Part shown: positions 50,801 through 63,950 of the stretch, piece by piece
Numbering within the stretch: the stretch's first letter is position 1
Layout: every line of letters begins with the position of its first letter
NCBI GenBank assembly: GCA_037951165.1
Contig: JBBDHG010000051.1
Location: 3,887,001-3,951,000, forward strand
Direction: 5' to 3'
Source of the DNA: Lophius americanus
Taxonomy: Eukaryota; Chordata; Actinopteri; Lophiiformes; Lophiidae
Length of the DNA: 64,000 bases
Notes under the pieces: model-generated
Seen by the model: only the letters and a program-made list of their open reading frames with translations
Databases searched by the model: none
What the model was told of the DNA's origin: nothing
Program-made: the position numbers and the translations under genes

Positions 50801-53600
50801 AAGAACGTGTCAATGAATGAATGCTGACTCAAGTCGAAAAATTGCTTTGAGTGGTTTAGTATACTGGAAAGGTTCCAAATAAGTACAGTCCATTTACCAT
50901 TTACCATTGCTGCCAAATTTGTTCTGTGATCCCATAAAAATCTAACTAAAATCCAGATCTAGCTATGGAATATGATCTGGCTCCAATTCCATGTGGCGAA
51001 TAATATTTTTCACTATGTTGATGAATGTCAAAAAGGTGATCTCAATCCGAATGAAGATCCACTTCAAAATATAATAAACTCTTCCTTGGCCTTGGATTTA
51101 ATGGGAATTCACATTTGACTATTTAACAACCATTTGAGGTATATCAAGGACAATAAGAAATAAGGAGATACAAAAAACCAAGCATAATCTCCACCAACAA
51201 GCATTGGAATAATAGAAGTTCAATCAAGATAAAAATACATGGGTACGATGTTACAACACTAATTAAAAGTTAGAGATTAAAATCTATATTTGGGAGATGC
51301 TCAATATGTTTTGGAACAATGTACATTTACAGAGAGGTAGAATCATGTCACTGTCATGAATATGAAGCTGAGCTAATGCAGATTCAGTCATTCACATGGA
51401 TTATTGGGAGGTCAAGAAGTTATATCTAAGAGTAATAATTAGATCTTTGTTTTTGGTTTTTAATAATTCCAGGATACCAGGATTTTGTGTTTCATGGTCT
51501 GGTTACTATTTTCCTGATTGCTCAGGTTTTAGCGGTGGTGTGCTGAAGTGGGTTTAGCTCTCTTACTGCTCTCTTTGTAAACTGCATTGTTTGCGCTGGG
51601 TTGGAAGATGATCATTTCCATATGAGGCTCAGCACCATACCATTAAATCGACTATCATCTCTCACTAACTTTTTTGGACTTAGGCACGCATTTGGAAATC
51701 AATGTCTCAGATTTTTTTTTGCCATTCATGTTGTTCAAGAGCATGCCCAGTGACGCTGTGACTTAAGAGCTCCCCTGAATTTAGTAGTTTTGCAGCAGCT
51801 TGGTCTGTTGATGATCCAGGGAAATTTTTGAAATTTCAGCTGAAAATTTGACCATCCTAAATCGAATAAGTTTTGCAACACCGTCAAGTTTTTATGGGTT
51901 CCAGTCACAGTGGAATACGATGAGCAAAAAACAGCAAAAAGAGCCATTAAAAGAAAGAGTAAAGATCTGGAAGTCTTGTTTGAATGAGAAGATTTGCCTG
52001 ATACAGCGAGGAATCGCAAAAGGAATGGAGGGGGTGAAACCGAGGCAGGGTTTACTTTTCTATACAGCAACACTGAGGTGCACAGCAAAATAAAATAATG
52101 GGCCAAAGGGATAGTGTAGTAATAACTTGGCTCAGGCTAGGACATTGTGGATTAAATCAAGGGCTGGCAACTGGCTGGCAAGCACCCAGATGGAAAACGC
52201 TTCTGTGGAGAGGCAGAGACTGTTAGTCATGTTATGATGACTTACAGTCATCACATATATGACACAGAAAGAAACCTCATGCAGGCAGAGCTTGAAGAAA
52301 TCGGTGTCACAGATCATGGCTGAGGTCAGTGCTCAGCACGGCACCCAAGGTTGATGACCTTCTTGTTTGCCTGTTAGACAATCTCTTATTCAACCATTGT
52401 CTCCCAGTTCACAATAACATTTGAATATGCTATTTGATCTTAAGTCTTCTCTGGTACTATTCAGACCTCATTGGTCATTGGTTTTTCAAATGTGCCATAC
52501 AAATGTGTTACCTTAGATAAAATAAACAAAAGTACCTCTTACAAATAGAACTATTTGAAGCTTTTGTATAATTTTACATTAACATTTTTTGAGTTTGTAT
52601 GCAAATGGAATCAAATTAACACATCAATTCCATGACTTTGTTCGAATGACCCTTTTTTTAACCAATAACACTGTAAATTGGTTTCGAGTCTGCAAACATA
52701 CAACCTACTGAAGGTTGTTAGTCTCCATCTAGTGGCTGTAGTGTTTCACTGCAGATTTAATTTAAACATCCAGAACTACCTTCAAATGCAAAAGGAAAAG
52801 ACACTCACAAAAAATGTTTTTTTTCCCGAGAACTTTAATGGAACAAAATGGACGAGGGAAGAGAAGGTTTGTTCATCAGTTCAACCAGTTTCCTTCCTTA
52901 GACCAATTTGGCAGGTACTAACTTCAGCAGACCAGAAACACCGAACAAAGCTGTAATTTCTGCAAATAGTACATTTAAAGTACTCAAAAATACAATTTGC
53001 ATTACGACTCTGATGCATAGCTGTGAGCTGATGAATATGAATTACATGAAAGGTACATTTTCAATTGTCTAAGAAAATTTCATGATGTGATTTGAAGAAG
53101 TCTCTCCTTTGAAATTCTACGGATGTCATGCAAATATCAGTAGGATGCTGACATGAAAATGGAAGTGGAGCTTATTATAGCTGTATGTGGTCATCTAAAT
53201 ATTTCTGTGTACGCCTCTGGATACTATCCTAAGCCCAGATACAAAGCAGTTTGGTTTTCCAAAGTATAAGTGTCTTCAATACAGAAAAAGACACATTAGT
53301 AAAGATGTTGATTAGTGTTCCCTGAGTTATTTGTTAATGAATTGTTTGAGCTGTGTTTTTCTTTGCATTTAATGAATAACTTGGCGGTTATCTCCAGCAA
53401 GATTTGGATATCTTGGTGGTACATTATTATCATATATTCACACGTTTGCCACAGGGAGCTGTCCCTCATCTCCAGTCAGTAGATCATGTTTCCAGTTTCT
53501 TGTATACTTGTATTTCTTGTATACCGTCCTGGCAATGATGATGGTATGTGGTGATGTATTACAGTACATACAGTAGCAGTAGTAATACTATATATATTTA
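50801..53600. other. Intergenic, nothing recognised
   Basis: About 2.8 kb of AT-rich sequence. Open frames such as 51,735-52,106 do not resemble any protein I know. No splice-bounded exon or RNA gene was seen. Confidence 0.4.
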
Positions 53601-53619
53601 AATATACAATAGTAGTAGT

Positions 53620-54745
53620 GATACTAAGCAGTGGATATATGATTATTAGTCATAGCAGTAGAAGATGGTGTCCAGCAGGGGATTTGCAGTAGATGTGGCC
53701 AAGATCCGGGGCTTGGTACAGCCAGGAACCAGGACCCAGAACAACCACCCTTCCTGGGAAACTGCAGGGTGAAAGAACAGAAAGACTCCTGGGCATGAGG
53801 ACTCAGGGGAGGGAATAGAATCTTTGGTACATTTATGGGGCATACATTCAGCAATAAATTATATAGAAATAAAGTTAGTCTAAGCCTGTGGCAGCATAAT
53901 TAAGAGCTGGTCCAGGACCAGCCTGAGCCGGCCCTAACTTTAAGCTTTTCGGAAAAGGAGCATGCAGTAAAGTGATGTCAATACAGGGGAAGAGAGAGAG
54001 AGGGAGAGAAACAGAGAAGGAGAGAGAATGCAGTGCAACATGGGATACCCCCAGCAGCTGGGTCTATAACAGCCTAATTAAGAGACGGTTCAGGTGCGAC
54101 CTGGCCAGCCCTAACTATTGTATTTATCAAAGAGGAAGGTGTCTAGTGTGTAGGGAGGGTGTCTGCCTCCCGAACCAACACAAGGAGCTTGTTCCAAAGG
54201 AGAGGAGCTTGATAACTTAAGGCACTGCCTCCCAATCTAGTTTAGAACTATGAGTACACCTGCGTTTTGAGACCGAAAAAAAAACACAGGTGCTTAATAT
54301 GGGAGGTCTTTGAGATATGAGGGGGCTTGGTTGCTGAGCGCTTTATAAGTAAGGAGAAGGATTTCAAATTCTATTCTGAATTTTACAGGGAGCCAATGTA
54401 GAGAAGTTATTATAGCAGAGATGTGGTTTCTTCTAGTTCCTGTCAGTTCTTGTGCTGCAGCATTTTGGTTTAACTTCCGGCTTTTTACAGAATTATTGGG
54501 GCATCCTGATAATAGGGAATTACAGTGATCTAATCTGGAGGTAACAAATGCGTGGAATAATTTCTACCTATTCTTCTGGGACAGGATGCTCCTAATTTTT
54601 GCTTTGTTACACAGGTGAAAAAAAGCTGCCCTAGAAACTTGCTTTAAATTATTTGAGTTTGCTGGCTCTATCATTTTACCTTTCAGCCAAGCTGGAAGGA
54701 GGTTGCACTGACTGATATAAGACCTGAGCTGAGCCTGAAGTTATG
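53620..54745 (-). mobile_element. L2-like LINE 3' region (family B)
   Basis: Read on the - strand, the decayed frame gives FVTSRLDYCNSLLSGCPNNS, then AAAQELTGTRRNHI, SLHWLPVKFRIEFEILLLTY and KALSNQAPSYLKDLP, a classic L2/CR1-type RT C terminus. A frameshifted C-terminal stub follows, then a long 3' UTR containing a GA-rich tract (53.99-54.03 kb) and GGACCAGCCTGAGCCGGCCC. It is the same family as 5,521-6,176. Multiple frameshifts make it inactive. Confidence 0.75.
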
Positions 54746-55935
54746 AAAGGCTGGACCTTCACACAGCTCTACGAGGATCATTGTCAGCAGTGGTAGAGGT
54801 TCCTCTTTTCACATTATCAGAACCAACAGCAGAGACTTTGGGCGTCTAAACCCTCACTCCCACTATAAAATGCGGCATCTGTCGGAAATCGTAAATGTAT
54901 AGCGGAGTGTAGCAATCACAGGTATAAGCTCCAATCACCTGCGATGCAAACAAAACCCATTTGTATGTGATGATGTAATGCATGGTAATGCTGACATTTT
55001 AACTTTTGCAACAAGCTGAGTTGGAAAAAAAAACAAAACATGATTAGATCTTATCTAGCAGCACATCCACACAGGTGTGATATTGTGCACCTGCCTTAGA
55101 GAGAATGAACGTAAACGCTTTAAGCTATAGAAAGTATTTCAGCTTGAAAAGGGGTGGAAATACCAAGTGAATAAAATTGGTATAACAGAATGTATTGTTA
55201 TTACATATGAGTGAATATATATTTCTTAATGTGTGATTAAAACCGGTACCAAATAAAACCTTTTCCAGTGTGGCAACATTTTGGTTTAAAGATGAAAAAA
55301 TGTTGCAGATCTCCAAAGACAAAAGTGAGATTATTTTGCAGAGGATCTCAAGTTTGTGGTTGTGCTGGCAGTCAAAGGTAGCTGAAAAGCAGAAAAAAAA
55401 GCACAGTGAGTTAAAGTAACATTCTGTAAAATTTAGCAGCGGCGACCCAGATTTTGATTTACTTTACACATCAGCCCACCGGTCGCTTCAGGTGTTAAAA
55501 AGATGTCATACAGTATCTTGTCTAGTGATGAAGTTATTTTGGATAAGGTAATTATTTAGCAAAATAAAAAACAACTGCATGTCCAACCTCATTGTCAACG
55601 AAAGTAAGCATGAAGACCCCAATAGCTGCCGGGGCTTGAGTGATCACTCCCTGCATGGAGAGACGGCGCAGCGAGCTCTGAGTACCGGGGCAACAAAACT
55701 CACTTCTAAAACCAACACCCTCCTTCCCTTTCTGAATATTTTCTAAGCTGACTCTGTGCCGCTCATGCTGCACCATTCATTCATTCATTCATTAGCCGTA
55801 GAGGTGAGCAGAGAACAATCATGGCAACTTGTAAGCTAACTAGAGCTAACTGATGTATATCATGGCTCCATTACGGCTAAAGTCAGAACGGTTTTCCTGT
55901 GGACAGTCTCTCTGTGTTAATGATCACCCCACAAA
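54746..55935. other. Intergenic, mostly unassigned
   Basis: Holds an (ATTC)n run at 55774-55794. The 55.55-55.75 kb segment is GC-richer but shows no recognisable protein. Confidence 0.4.
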
Positions 55936-55937
55936 TC

Positions 55938-56115
55938 AATTAAAATCAAATCAATTTTATTTATATAGCGCATAATCACAACAAATGTTTTCTTAAGAGC
56001 AGGAGTAGACTTTGCCCTATGTTCTACAGAGACTAACCAAAACATGAGAAAGCACTTGGCAAAAGTGGCAAGAAAAACTGCCTTATGTGTGCAGGACACG
56101 ATGCTACTTTTTGAC
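55938..56115 (-). mobile_element. LINE 3' UTR/tail fragment
   Basis: On the - strand it reads AAGGCAGTTTTTCTTGCCAC, GCCAAGTGCTTTCTCATG, GTTGTGATTATGCGCTATAT and AAATAAAATTGATTTGATTT. This is the widespread teleost tail also present at 63.72-63.95 kb on the + strand. Only the terminal ~180 bp remain. Confidence 0.65.
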
Positions 56116-56895
56116 TTTTCTTTGATTAATACTTTTTTGATTAATCCTAAAGAAGGCATCCTAGTTCCACATGAACATGACATGGCTCATTTACTAAGAA
56201 AACATGGCACCCTGGGTACTTTGTGGTGCTTTCTTTTTTTTCTCCTAGAGTGTATAAGTCTAACAGCAGAACTGGCCGCTGCTCTCAGAGTTTAAAGCGT
56301 CTCCCCCCACACTATTACTATCCACACAGCCTGAATACTTAACTGTCAGGAGTATAGAAAAACACAGAGCAACATGTGGTCCACATTTATGGTTTGAATT
56401 AAAGCCTTCAACTCTACTGGTCCCACTTATGGATAGATATAGTAAAGCAGTAGCTGTTCTGACGGAGGATTTATTCAGGTTTTAGTGGAGATATGAAGTG
56501 TTCCATAGTGAACTGAATGCTCTTTATTTTTTAAATCATATGAAACATTTCAACCAACCCACCAACCAACCCACCGGTAAACTGACCAACCGATTAACCA
56601 ACCAACCATTTGTGTTGGCACTGGAATGGAAGCTTATTTCTTCCTTTTAAATTGTTCATTTGACAGAATTCTGTCTCTTTCATGTTCTTTGAATAGAAAA
56701 AAATGGTGAATATTGAAATGCTTGCTAAGACACTTTCCTTTAAGCATTAGTTGTTCAGATTGTAAGTGTTCAAATTATATTGGATATCTATATATCTATA
56801 TACATACGTATATACATATATATATCATCCAAATTTATCATTAACATTTCATGAAATTTGAGAGAAACATTTTGCAATTGCCTTTAAGGACACAT
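56116..56895. other. Intergenic, nothing recognised
   Basis: Contains a run of ACCAACC-like words near 56.55-56.61 kb and an AT-rich TATATACATA stretch near 56.79-56.82 kb. No gene was seen. Confidence 0.4.
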
Positions 56896-56976
56896 CCTGG
56901 CATTTTAGCACTCTGAGATTTGATCCAAATTTAAAGTGTGTTATAAATTAAATGTATTATTATTATTATTATTATC
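56896..56976 (+). mobile_element. L2-like LINE 3' terminus (family A), severely truncated
   Basis: GCACTCTGAGATTTGATCCA then AAATTTAAAGTGTGTTATAA and AAATGTATTATTATT match, in opposite orientation, the tail of the copy at 8.72-8.79 kb. About 80 bp survive. Confidence 0.6.
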
Positions 56977-57264
56977 ACTACCTACATGGGCTATACTTGA
57001 TGATTGCTTGGCGTTCAGACGATGTGTTTCTTCCATTACTCCTCTCCTGCTCTATCTGTTCTCCCTGCTGGACATAAATGAGAGGTTTCAGTGTTTTTAT
57101 GATCTTTTTCCCGATAGATTTTTAATATCAGACATCATCACTTCTCCCCATGTGCTTCCTTTATTTTATCTTTATAATTTGTTTATTTTGTAACTGTGTT
57201 TGGTCCGACTTTTCGAATCATTCAAAAAAAAAAGAAAAGAAAAGAAAAAGCTTTTATAGTGTAA

Positions 57265-57735
57265 AACACACAAAACCATGGTTCCTGACAGGAGGAAACT
57301 GGACAAACTAATCAGGAAGGCCAGTTCGGTCCTGGGATGTTCTCTTGACTCGGTGCAGGAGGTGGGAGACAGGAGAATGATGGTCAAGCTGTCATCTCTC
57401 CGGGACAACGTCTCCAACCCCATGCAGGAAACCATCTCTGCACTGGAGAGCTCCTTCAGCGATAGGCTCCTTCACCCCAAGTGTGTGAAGGAGCGATATC
57501 GCCGATTGTTCCTTCCTGCAGCAGTCAGACTCCACAACCAGCACTGTTAGCAACACACACACACCTACACAACTCCACACACACTTACACACACACCTAC
57601 CTCACTTGCACTTTGTTTCTGTACATTTAACTTAATTTATTTTAATTGCACATAATGCCATGTTATTCTTATTCTGTTATTCTTACTCTGTAACATTCTC
57701 TGCTGCTGTAACATTGCAATTTCCCCATTGTGGGA
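57265..57735 (+). mobile_element. LINE ORF2 C-terminal fragment with 3' UTR
   Basis: The frame 57278-57550 encodes DRRKLDKLIRKASSVLGCSL, SVQEVGDRRMMVKLSSLRDN, SSFSDRLLHPKCVKERYRRL and FLPAAVRLHNQHC, then stops. A CA-rich stretch (57547-57607) and the tail GCAATTTCCCCATTGTGGGA then CTAATAAAGGCTATC follow, typical of teleost LINE 3' ends. It is related to the stub at 1,563-1,800. It is 5'-truncated but the frame is open. Confidence 0.8.
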
Positions 57736-58770
57736 CTAATAAAGGCTATCTTTATATTTTATCTTTATCCCTTTGCTCTGGCCCAAGGTTTTTCTTTTTT
57801 TGTCAGGTCAAACTCCTGCTGCTTGTTTAATCTCTGTCCGTTGGAGGTTTCATCCATGTTTTTTCGGTCTGGATCAAACTGAAAGTATGAAAGTCCGGAC
57901 CAAACATGGCAGCTCTGAAAGCTACCTCAGCTATTCCAATCAGGTATGGAGACACTGCCTGAATTGAGGTAGTCCTATCATTGAAAGCAGACATTGGCCA
58001 ATTTGACGGCCCAAATAAAAATTAAGAGTGCCCTGACCCTCCTGGAGCCAGTGCTATGTATTTGGGGACTGACTTTGTACAATAGAAGTAGAAGACAAGG
58101 AATAGATACAAACAGAGATACAGTTGGTGCATCAATAAGAGTTAGATTGTAGCCGACACCCGATCCTTCCCAGCGCCTTGCTTAAAAATCTCAAGCACTC
58201 TCACTTGTACACTATGCATGTTTAATGCCCCGGTACCCAAACAAACCCACAATCTCTTTGTGCCTGGCTTGCTGTCGTCTTCCTATCCACCTTACAATGA
58301 AGCCTACTCTGAACAAGGATTCCATTCCTTAATTTGTTCACAAAGACCAATTAGTTTGCTAGATTTCACAGTGCAATATAGAACCTGCTCCTATCAAATA
58401 TCTAAAAGTATCATATATTTGAAATACATCTAACTCTGTATAGATGAAGCTTATAACTGATTCCTATGTAGGTTTAAGCCCACATGTTCAGAAGATGTGA
58501 TAGGTGGCGTGAAAATTGTTGGAAAGACATGGACAGACTGAGAAAACAATGTAAAATAAAATAAAAAATAAATTTAAAAATGAAACCTAGGGGCCTCGGT
58601 TCAGTGGTCAATGGACTAACACACCTGTTTGGAAGCTCCTGCAATTATTTCAAAACAATTACTTTGGGCACCCATTTTATTTAACCTTTTTGGTGTGATT
58701 TTTTGCCAATAACTTATTAACGACTATTTGGATGAAGATGCCTCCAAAAGTTTAATCTGGTAGTAATTCG
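57736..58770. other. Intergenic, nothing recognised
   Basis: No protein, RNA or repeat end was identified in this AT-rich stretch before the Tx1/L1-like element. Confidence 0.4.
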
Positions 58771-58779
58771 TCGACACAG

Positions 58780-61700
58780 CGGCCTGCGGAACATGCTACA
58801 TCCTCAACTCCCGGTGACTCATCTCCCCAAAAGAAGGGGCTTCTCCTCCATCTGGGTCCCTGATCCTTCACACTTCAAGGAGCAGTTGCTCTCTTCTCTC
58901 TGCAGCGAGATGGCAATTATTTTTAAGACCGAACTCCAAACAGCCCTGAATGACAAGTTATCATACATCGAAAAGGAGTTGCAATCAATGAAATCGGAAT
59001 TATATGTCAGCATTACGAATATTAAATCCGATGTGAGTGCTCTGAAGAAAACCGGTGGTGAGATGGAAACCTTGCTCTCCACTGATGACATTGCAACGTT
59101 TAGGGCCATAGTGGATCCCCTTTCTGCCGAACTGGAGAGAATCGATCATAAATGCTAGTATTTAGAATCAAGATCCGGGGATCCGATTCGGGCCGCTTTA
59201 TCTGGCACGCCTCCGGGGTACGAATAACGGCGTTCAGAGGGAGTTTAAATCGCCATATAAATGGAAATAAATGGAGGCTATCGCTGCGTTATCTCTGCAT
59301 TAACCATTTGTTAATTGTTGTGGGGGGGATCTCAGGTAAGACTGAGATGCCCCCGGGTTGCCGAGGTTTTCCACTCAAATTTTAACTCTAAAGCTAGAGG
59401 GGTTGCTATTCTAATTGGTAAATCAATTCAGTTTTCAGCTTCCACAGTAATATCAGATAATAAATGGCAGATACTTTATTTTGTCAGGAACACTATCTCA
59501 TGTTCCCGTCTTATTTGTCAATATTTATGCCCCTAATTTTGACGACCCGCACTTTATGAATAAGATTTTGAATCATTACCTTCATTAAACAATACATTTC
59601 TTATCTTTAAGGAGACATTAATTGTGTAATTGACCCCATCAGGATCCTTTAACCATCTCTACGTCCTTAATGTCTATATCAGTATCAGATTTCATGTCTA
59701 AGAACGGCTACATTGAACCCTGGCGCTTTCATAATCCCAACATCAAGGAATATTCCTACTTTTCTAGCGTAGCTCAGTCGTTTTCTCGTGATCAAATATT
59801 TTTTCATTGATGCAAAACTTATTTCCAAAGTGTCGTCCGTTAATTTCCATCCCATTGTTATATCTGATCATGTTCCTCTTCCTTTAGATATTCAATTTTC
59901 ATCACAATTTAGGTACTCAACATTGTGGAGGTTTAATAATTTTCTTTTGACAGAATTTATTTTAAACTCAATTGACGACTTTATTACCAATAATAAGACT
60001 GAGGCACAGCTTGTGTCATTCTCGTTGTTTAAGGAAACGCTAAAGGCTTATCTTCGGGGAGAGATTATTTCATATTCTTCACACTTGAATAAAGCCAAAC
60101 TGGAAGAGCTCTCTGCTAATATTACTAAATTAGATCAACGACTTGCTATCCGCCACTCTTCAAATTTGCTTCAACAACGCACTGCTTTGTGGACTGAATA
60201 TGATCTAATTATGACCTTGGATGCGGAACAGCTTTTTCTGCGTTCACGTTCAACATATTATTAGCATGGTGATAAGCCAAGTCGGTTTTTTGGCACACCG
60301 ATTACGCCGCCGGTTAGCATCACGTATAATTCTCCAAGTAAAGGCCTCATCAGGCACCCTTCATGCAGAATCTACCTCTATCGAAATTATCCATGCAATG
60401 AAAAGCCTGCAAAATAATAAAGCACCCAACCCAGATGGATTCACGGTTGAATTTTTAAAAAGATTTCAAGCTAAGAAGTGTGGGATTACTTGTTTACAGT
60501 GTCGGGTAAGTTTGGTTAGGGTGATGAATTCATTTCTTGGATACGTCTCCTATATATTTATCTATATATTTGATCCAAATGTAAAGTGCATTATAAATTA
60601 AATGTATTATTATTATTATTGTTATATACATCACCACAGGCCAGTATCGCCATTAAAGGCATTCAATCTAGCTTTTTCACCCGACAGGGAGGTTTGCATT
60701 ACAGCTACAACACTCGGACATCCCTTTTAAGTTGAGTTGTTCTGGCTTTTTGGTACATAGGGGTACATTTTTCCCCTTTATTATCTAAAATGAAATTGGA
60801 TTTTCAGAGGTGGAAAAGTCTCTGTCATTGATTTGCACAATTAATACAGTAAAAATGAATGTTTTATCTAAATTACTCTTTTTGTTTCATTGTTTCCCAT
60901 TATTCCTACCAATTTTTTTTTCTAAAACAATTGATCAATCTATTTCTTTCTTATGGTGTGGGAAGATTCCCAGAATACTTAAATCCATGTTTCAGAGATG
61001 CAGGTTCAGTCGTGGCTTGTCTCGACCAAACTTCCAATATTATTGTTGGGCACATATCCACAAAATTTCATTCTGATTTAAATCCTTAGATCTTTCGTGG
61101 TGTAATTTAGAGTCTCGATTATGTGCTTTGTTTTCTCTGATGGCTTTACTTACCTCTGATACAACTTAAGGTACTGTTTGGAATTCATTTTTCAAAGACT
61201 CAATATAACAAATTTCCCCCAGTGTCATCGACCACTGTGACAAATGTGAAGCCTTGCCCTGTAATTTAACACATATGTTCTACTCTTGTTCATCTTTATT
61301 TTGCTTTTGACTGAACTAGTTTGATACTCTGTCAAAGGTTCTGGGTAGAACCATAAATGTCTCTCCCCATATTGGCATATTTGGCTTTCCAGAAGATTAC
61401 AAACGATATTCCTCTAATCTGTTGGGTGTGATGGCTTTTACCTCTTTATTGGCAAGACGCCATCTTCTCATTCGTTGGAAATCGACTGAAGCTCCTTCCA
61501 GTGCTCAATTGCTGAATGATATAAGGTTGTTTCTACGGATGGAGAAGATCAAGTATTCACTTGGAGGTGACACTGGAAAGTTTTTCTGTAGGTGGCATTC
61601 TTTTTTGACATTTTTCAACTCTGCTTCAATATCTGTCCCTTTGGTGATGAGTGATGTGCCCGCCAACCCCCCTTATTTATTTTATTTTTATTTATTTATT

Positions 61701-61985
61701 ATTTTTTGAAGAATTAATTAATTAAGTTTGTTTTTCTTTTTCCTTTCTATTTTTATTTATTCATAAAATTTTAATTATTATTATTATTCATTTTCCTATT
61801 TTCATAATTTATCTTGTTTTGCTGTGTGGTATATTTTTTTTTAGTTTTTTCCTATATTGCATTTTGCATAGTTTGAACAAAAAAACAAACAAGTATGGCC
61901 TTTTGTGAGATAACATATTGTAATTACATTGTTATACTATTTTTTTTTCACAAAATCAATAAAAAAAAAGAAAAAAGCAATCATT
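58780..61985 (+). mobile_element. Tx1/L1-like LINE, decayed but spanning ORF1 to poly(A)
   Basis: ORF1 remnant 58793-59158 carries a coiled-coil-like stretch (LSYIEKELQSMKSELYVSIT, NIKSDVSALKKTGGEMETLL). ORF2 endonuclease pieces follow at 59.37-59.78 kb (KARGVAILIGKSIQFSAS, GYIEPWRFHNP). The 59788-60264 frame has ISDHVPLPLDIQF, the EN-RT linker and the HGDKPSRFLAH-like motif just past it. RT starts with SLQNNKAPNPDGFTVEFLKR near 60.4 kb. Later blocks are NTVKMNVLSKLLFLFHCFPL and WCGKIPRILKSMF, where the usual Trp-X-Gly-Lys C-terminal block is seen. The 3' UTR ends in A-rich TCAATAAAAAAAAAG near 61.97 kb. Numerous frameshifts make it inactive. An L2 tail is inserted at 60,540-60,625. Confidence 0.8.
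60540..60625 (+). mobile_element. L2-like LINE 3' tail inserted in Tx1/L1-like element
   Basis: TTTGATCCAAATGTAAAGTG then CATTATAAATTAAATGTATT and (ATT)n repeat the terminus seen at 56.9 kb and 8.7 kb. It interrupts the RT region of the surrounding element. Confidence 0.6.
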
Positions 61986-62930
61986 CTTTTTACATGTGCC
62001 ATATCTTTCAATAAAAATATTGAAAAAAAATTAATTAATATGAAACTTAATTTAACAAAAACAAAACAAATAGTACAAACAGTAGAAACGTTGAAGTAAT
62101 ATAATGCACATTCATCCCTTGTAAATTAACTGCATGCCTTCATTCTGTTGTGTCAACATTCATTAATAAAAGATCAGATCCTGGAGGAACAATGACTATT
62201 TGAAATATTTTTGCATGGAAAAAAAGAGCTGGTTATTTCAATTTTAAAAAATCTGTCATAATCCTATATTGTTTAAATCCCACTGTATTGTAAACCTGGC
62301 AGACTAAAACTAGTCAGCTGCTGTTAAACCATGAAACAATTGAGCACACAGTCAAACACACATGAAATTACAATTGTAGTATGAAGTGAAGTTGTTTGTG
62401 AAAAGCTTCCTTCCTCGTGAGACTCGCAAATTAGAGGTGATGTATTATTGGAACCTCCTCGCTGTATTTGCAGCGATCCAGTTGAGCTCAGTCACGTTTA
62501 ATTGAAACCTTATTGACATTAATTTTCAAAAGTATTACATTACAGGAGCACTAATTATCTTAATTGTTAGGTAAACAGTGTTTTTGCTGTAGGACCTTAC
62601 ACGGGTCCATGCAATGTTATGCATGAGCATGTGCGGGACCCAGTAAGTCCCAAACACCAAAGAACTGTTGCAATTTCTTTTCCCTCGTTCAAATTGCGTG
62701 TGTGTGTTTATTTGAGTGTTCAAGCAGAACACACAAATATGGTTCATCCTCTTCAGGTGAAACTTCCAACAGATCCCAAATCATGCCCCTCTGCATTGAC
62801 TGGTAAATTGTGAAAAGGAGAGAGAAAGGGTGAGAGGGGTAAGGAAGAGTGACTCTAAAGGGAATGTACAGTAGCTTCCAGCTACATCACTGAATTGCCC
62901 AACCCCCCTCGCAAACGGAACTCACTGAAA
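61986..62930. other. Intergenic, nothing recognised
   Basis: AT-rich sequence after the LINE poly(A). No feature was assigned. Confidence 0.4.
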
Positions 62931-62939
62931 AATTTGCTT

Positions 62940-63111
62940 TTTATTTATTTAAGCACACAGTCTCAGCTTTAATATTATTTCTGATTATGTATTGTCATTG
63001 TTGAGGTGTTTATATTTCATTTGATGTATATTTCATTGAGTCTACTTGTTTTTATCCTGTAAAGCACTTTGTAGCTTTGTTTTTGAAAGGGCTATACAAA
63101 TAAAGTTTATC

Positions 63112-63167
<56 letters not shown>

Positions 63168-63200
63168 TAATGTTATTATTATTGTTATTGTAATTGTAAT
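62940..63200 (+). mobile_element. LINE 3' UTR fragment with long (ATT)n tail
   Basis: TATCCTGTAAAGCACTTTGT, TTTTGAAAGGGCTATACAAA and TAAAGTTTATC lead into about 17 pure ATT units (63113-63166) and then imperfect ones. This is a typical teleost L2-class 3' terminus. Confidence 0.65.
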
Positions 63201-63224
63201 TTTTATTATCATAATGCACCACAA

Positions 63225-63950
63225 GCTTCAAAGGTTAATATTTCAAAATACTGCTACTGGTTTACAAAGCACTGAAAGCTTTAGGGCCAAAATACATTTC
63301 TGATCTCCTGCAATTACATTAGGAACCCTCCAGACCTCTCATGTCATCTGGACCAGGTCTACTTACTCTACCCAGAGTCAAAAGTAAACATGGACAATAG
63401 GCATCCAGTTTTAATGCACTTAATATTTGGAATAAGCTCCCAAAAATCTGCAGGACGGCTCCAACTCTCATTTAAAAGGTTAGAACTTTCCTTTTTGCTG
63501 CTGTGTTTTATTTAATCATAATTTCAAAATTTAGTTTACTATACGGTACTGCTAAGGAAAACACTAAACTTTGTATGAGGTCTTAAGGGCTTCTAAAGTT
63601 TTTTTTTCTTCTATTCTAGCTTTCATTTTTTTAGATAGTTTTTGTTAATGTTCTTTCTTAATTTTTTATAAACTGTTTTAGATGTCTATTTGTACTTTGT
63701 AGTAACTGTTCAAAACCTCCTCAGAGCCGTCCACCCTGAATCTTGGATCTGCTCGAGGTTTCTGCCTGTTAAAAGGCAGTTTTTTTCTCACCACTGTCGC
63801 CAAGTGCTTGCTCACGGAGGAATTTGTTGGGTCTCTGTAGATAATTATATAAAAGTTTGGTTTAGACCTGCTCATTCTGGAAAGCACCTTGAGACAACTG
63901 TTGTTGTGAATTGGCGCGATACCAATCAAGATTGATTGATTGAAGCGATA
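63225..63950 (+). mobile_element. L2-like LINE C terminus and 3' UTR
   Basis: Decayed frames from 63.23 to 63.48 kb read KALKALGPKYISDLLQ, EPSRPLMSSGPGLL and LNIWNKLPKICRTAPTL with frameshifts. The 3' UTR then has GATCTGCTCGAGGTTTCTGC, CACTGTCGCCAAGTGCTTGC, AGCACCTTGAGACAACTGTT and GTGAATTGGCGCGATAC, ending in GATTGATTGA. The same tail occurs inverted at 55.94-56.11 kb. Confidence 0.7.

Noticed and set aside
51735..52106. 123-codon - strand frame in the 50.8-53.6 kb desert.
   Set aside because: No motif, no start context of note, and no repeat or gene homology that I can name.
63046..63303. Open frames rich in Ile across the (ATT)n tract.
   Set aside because: Translation of a microsatellite, not a protein.
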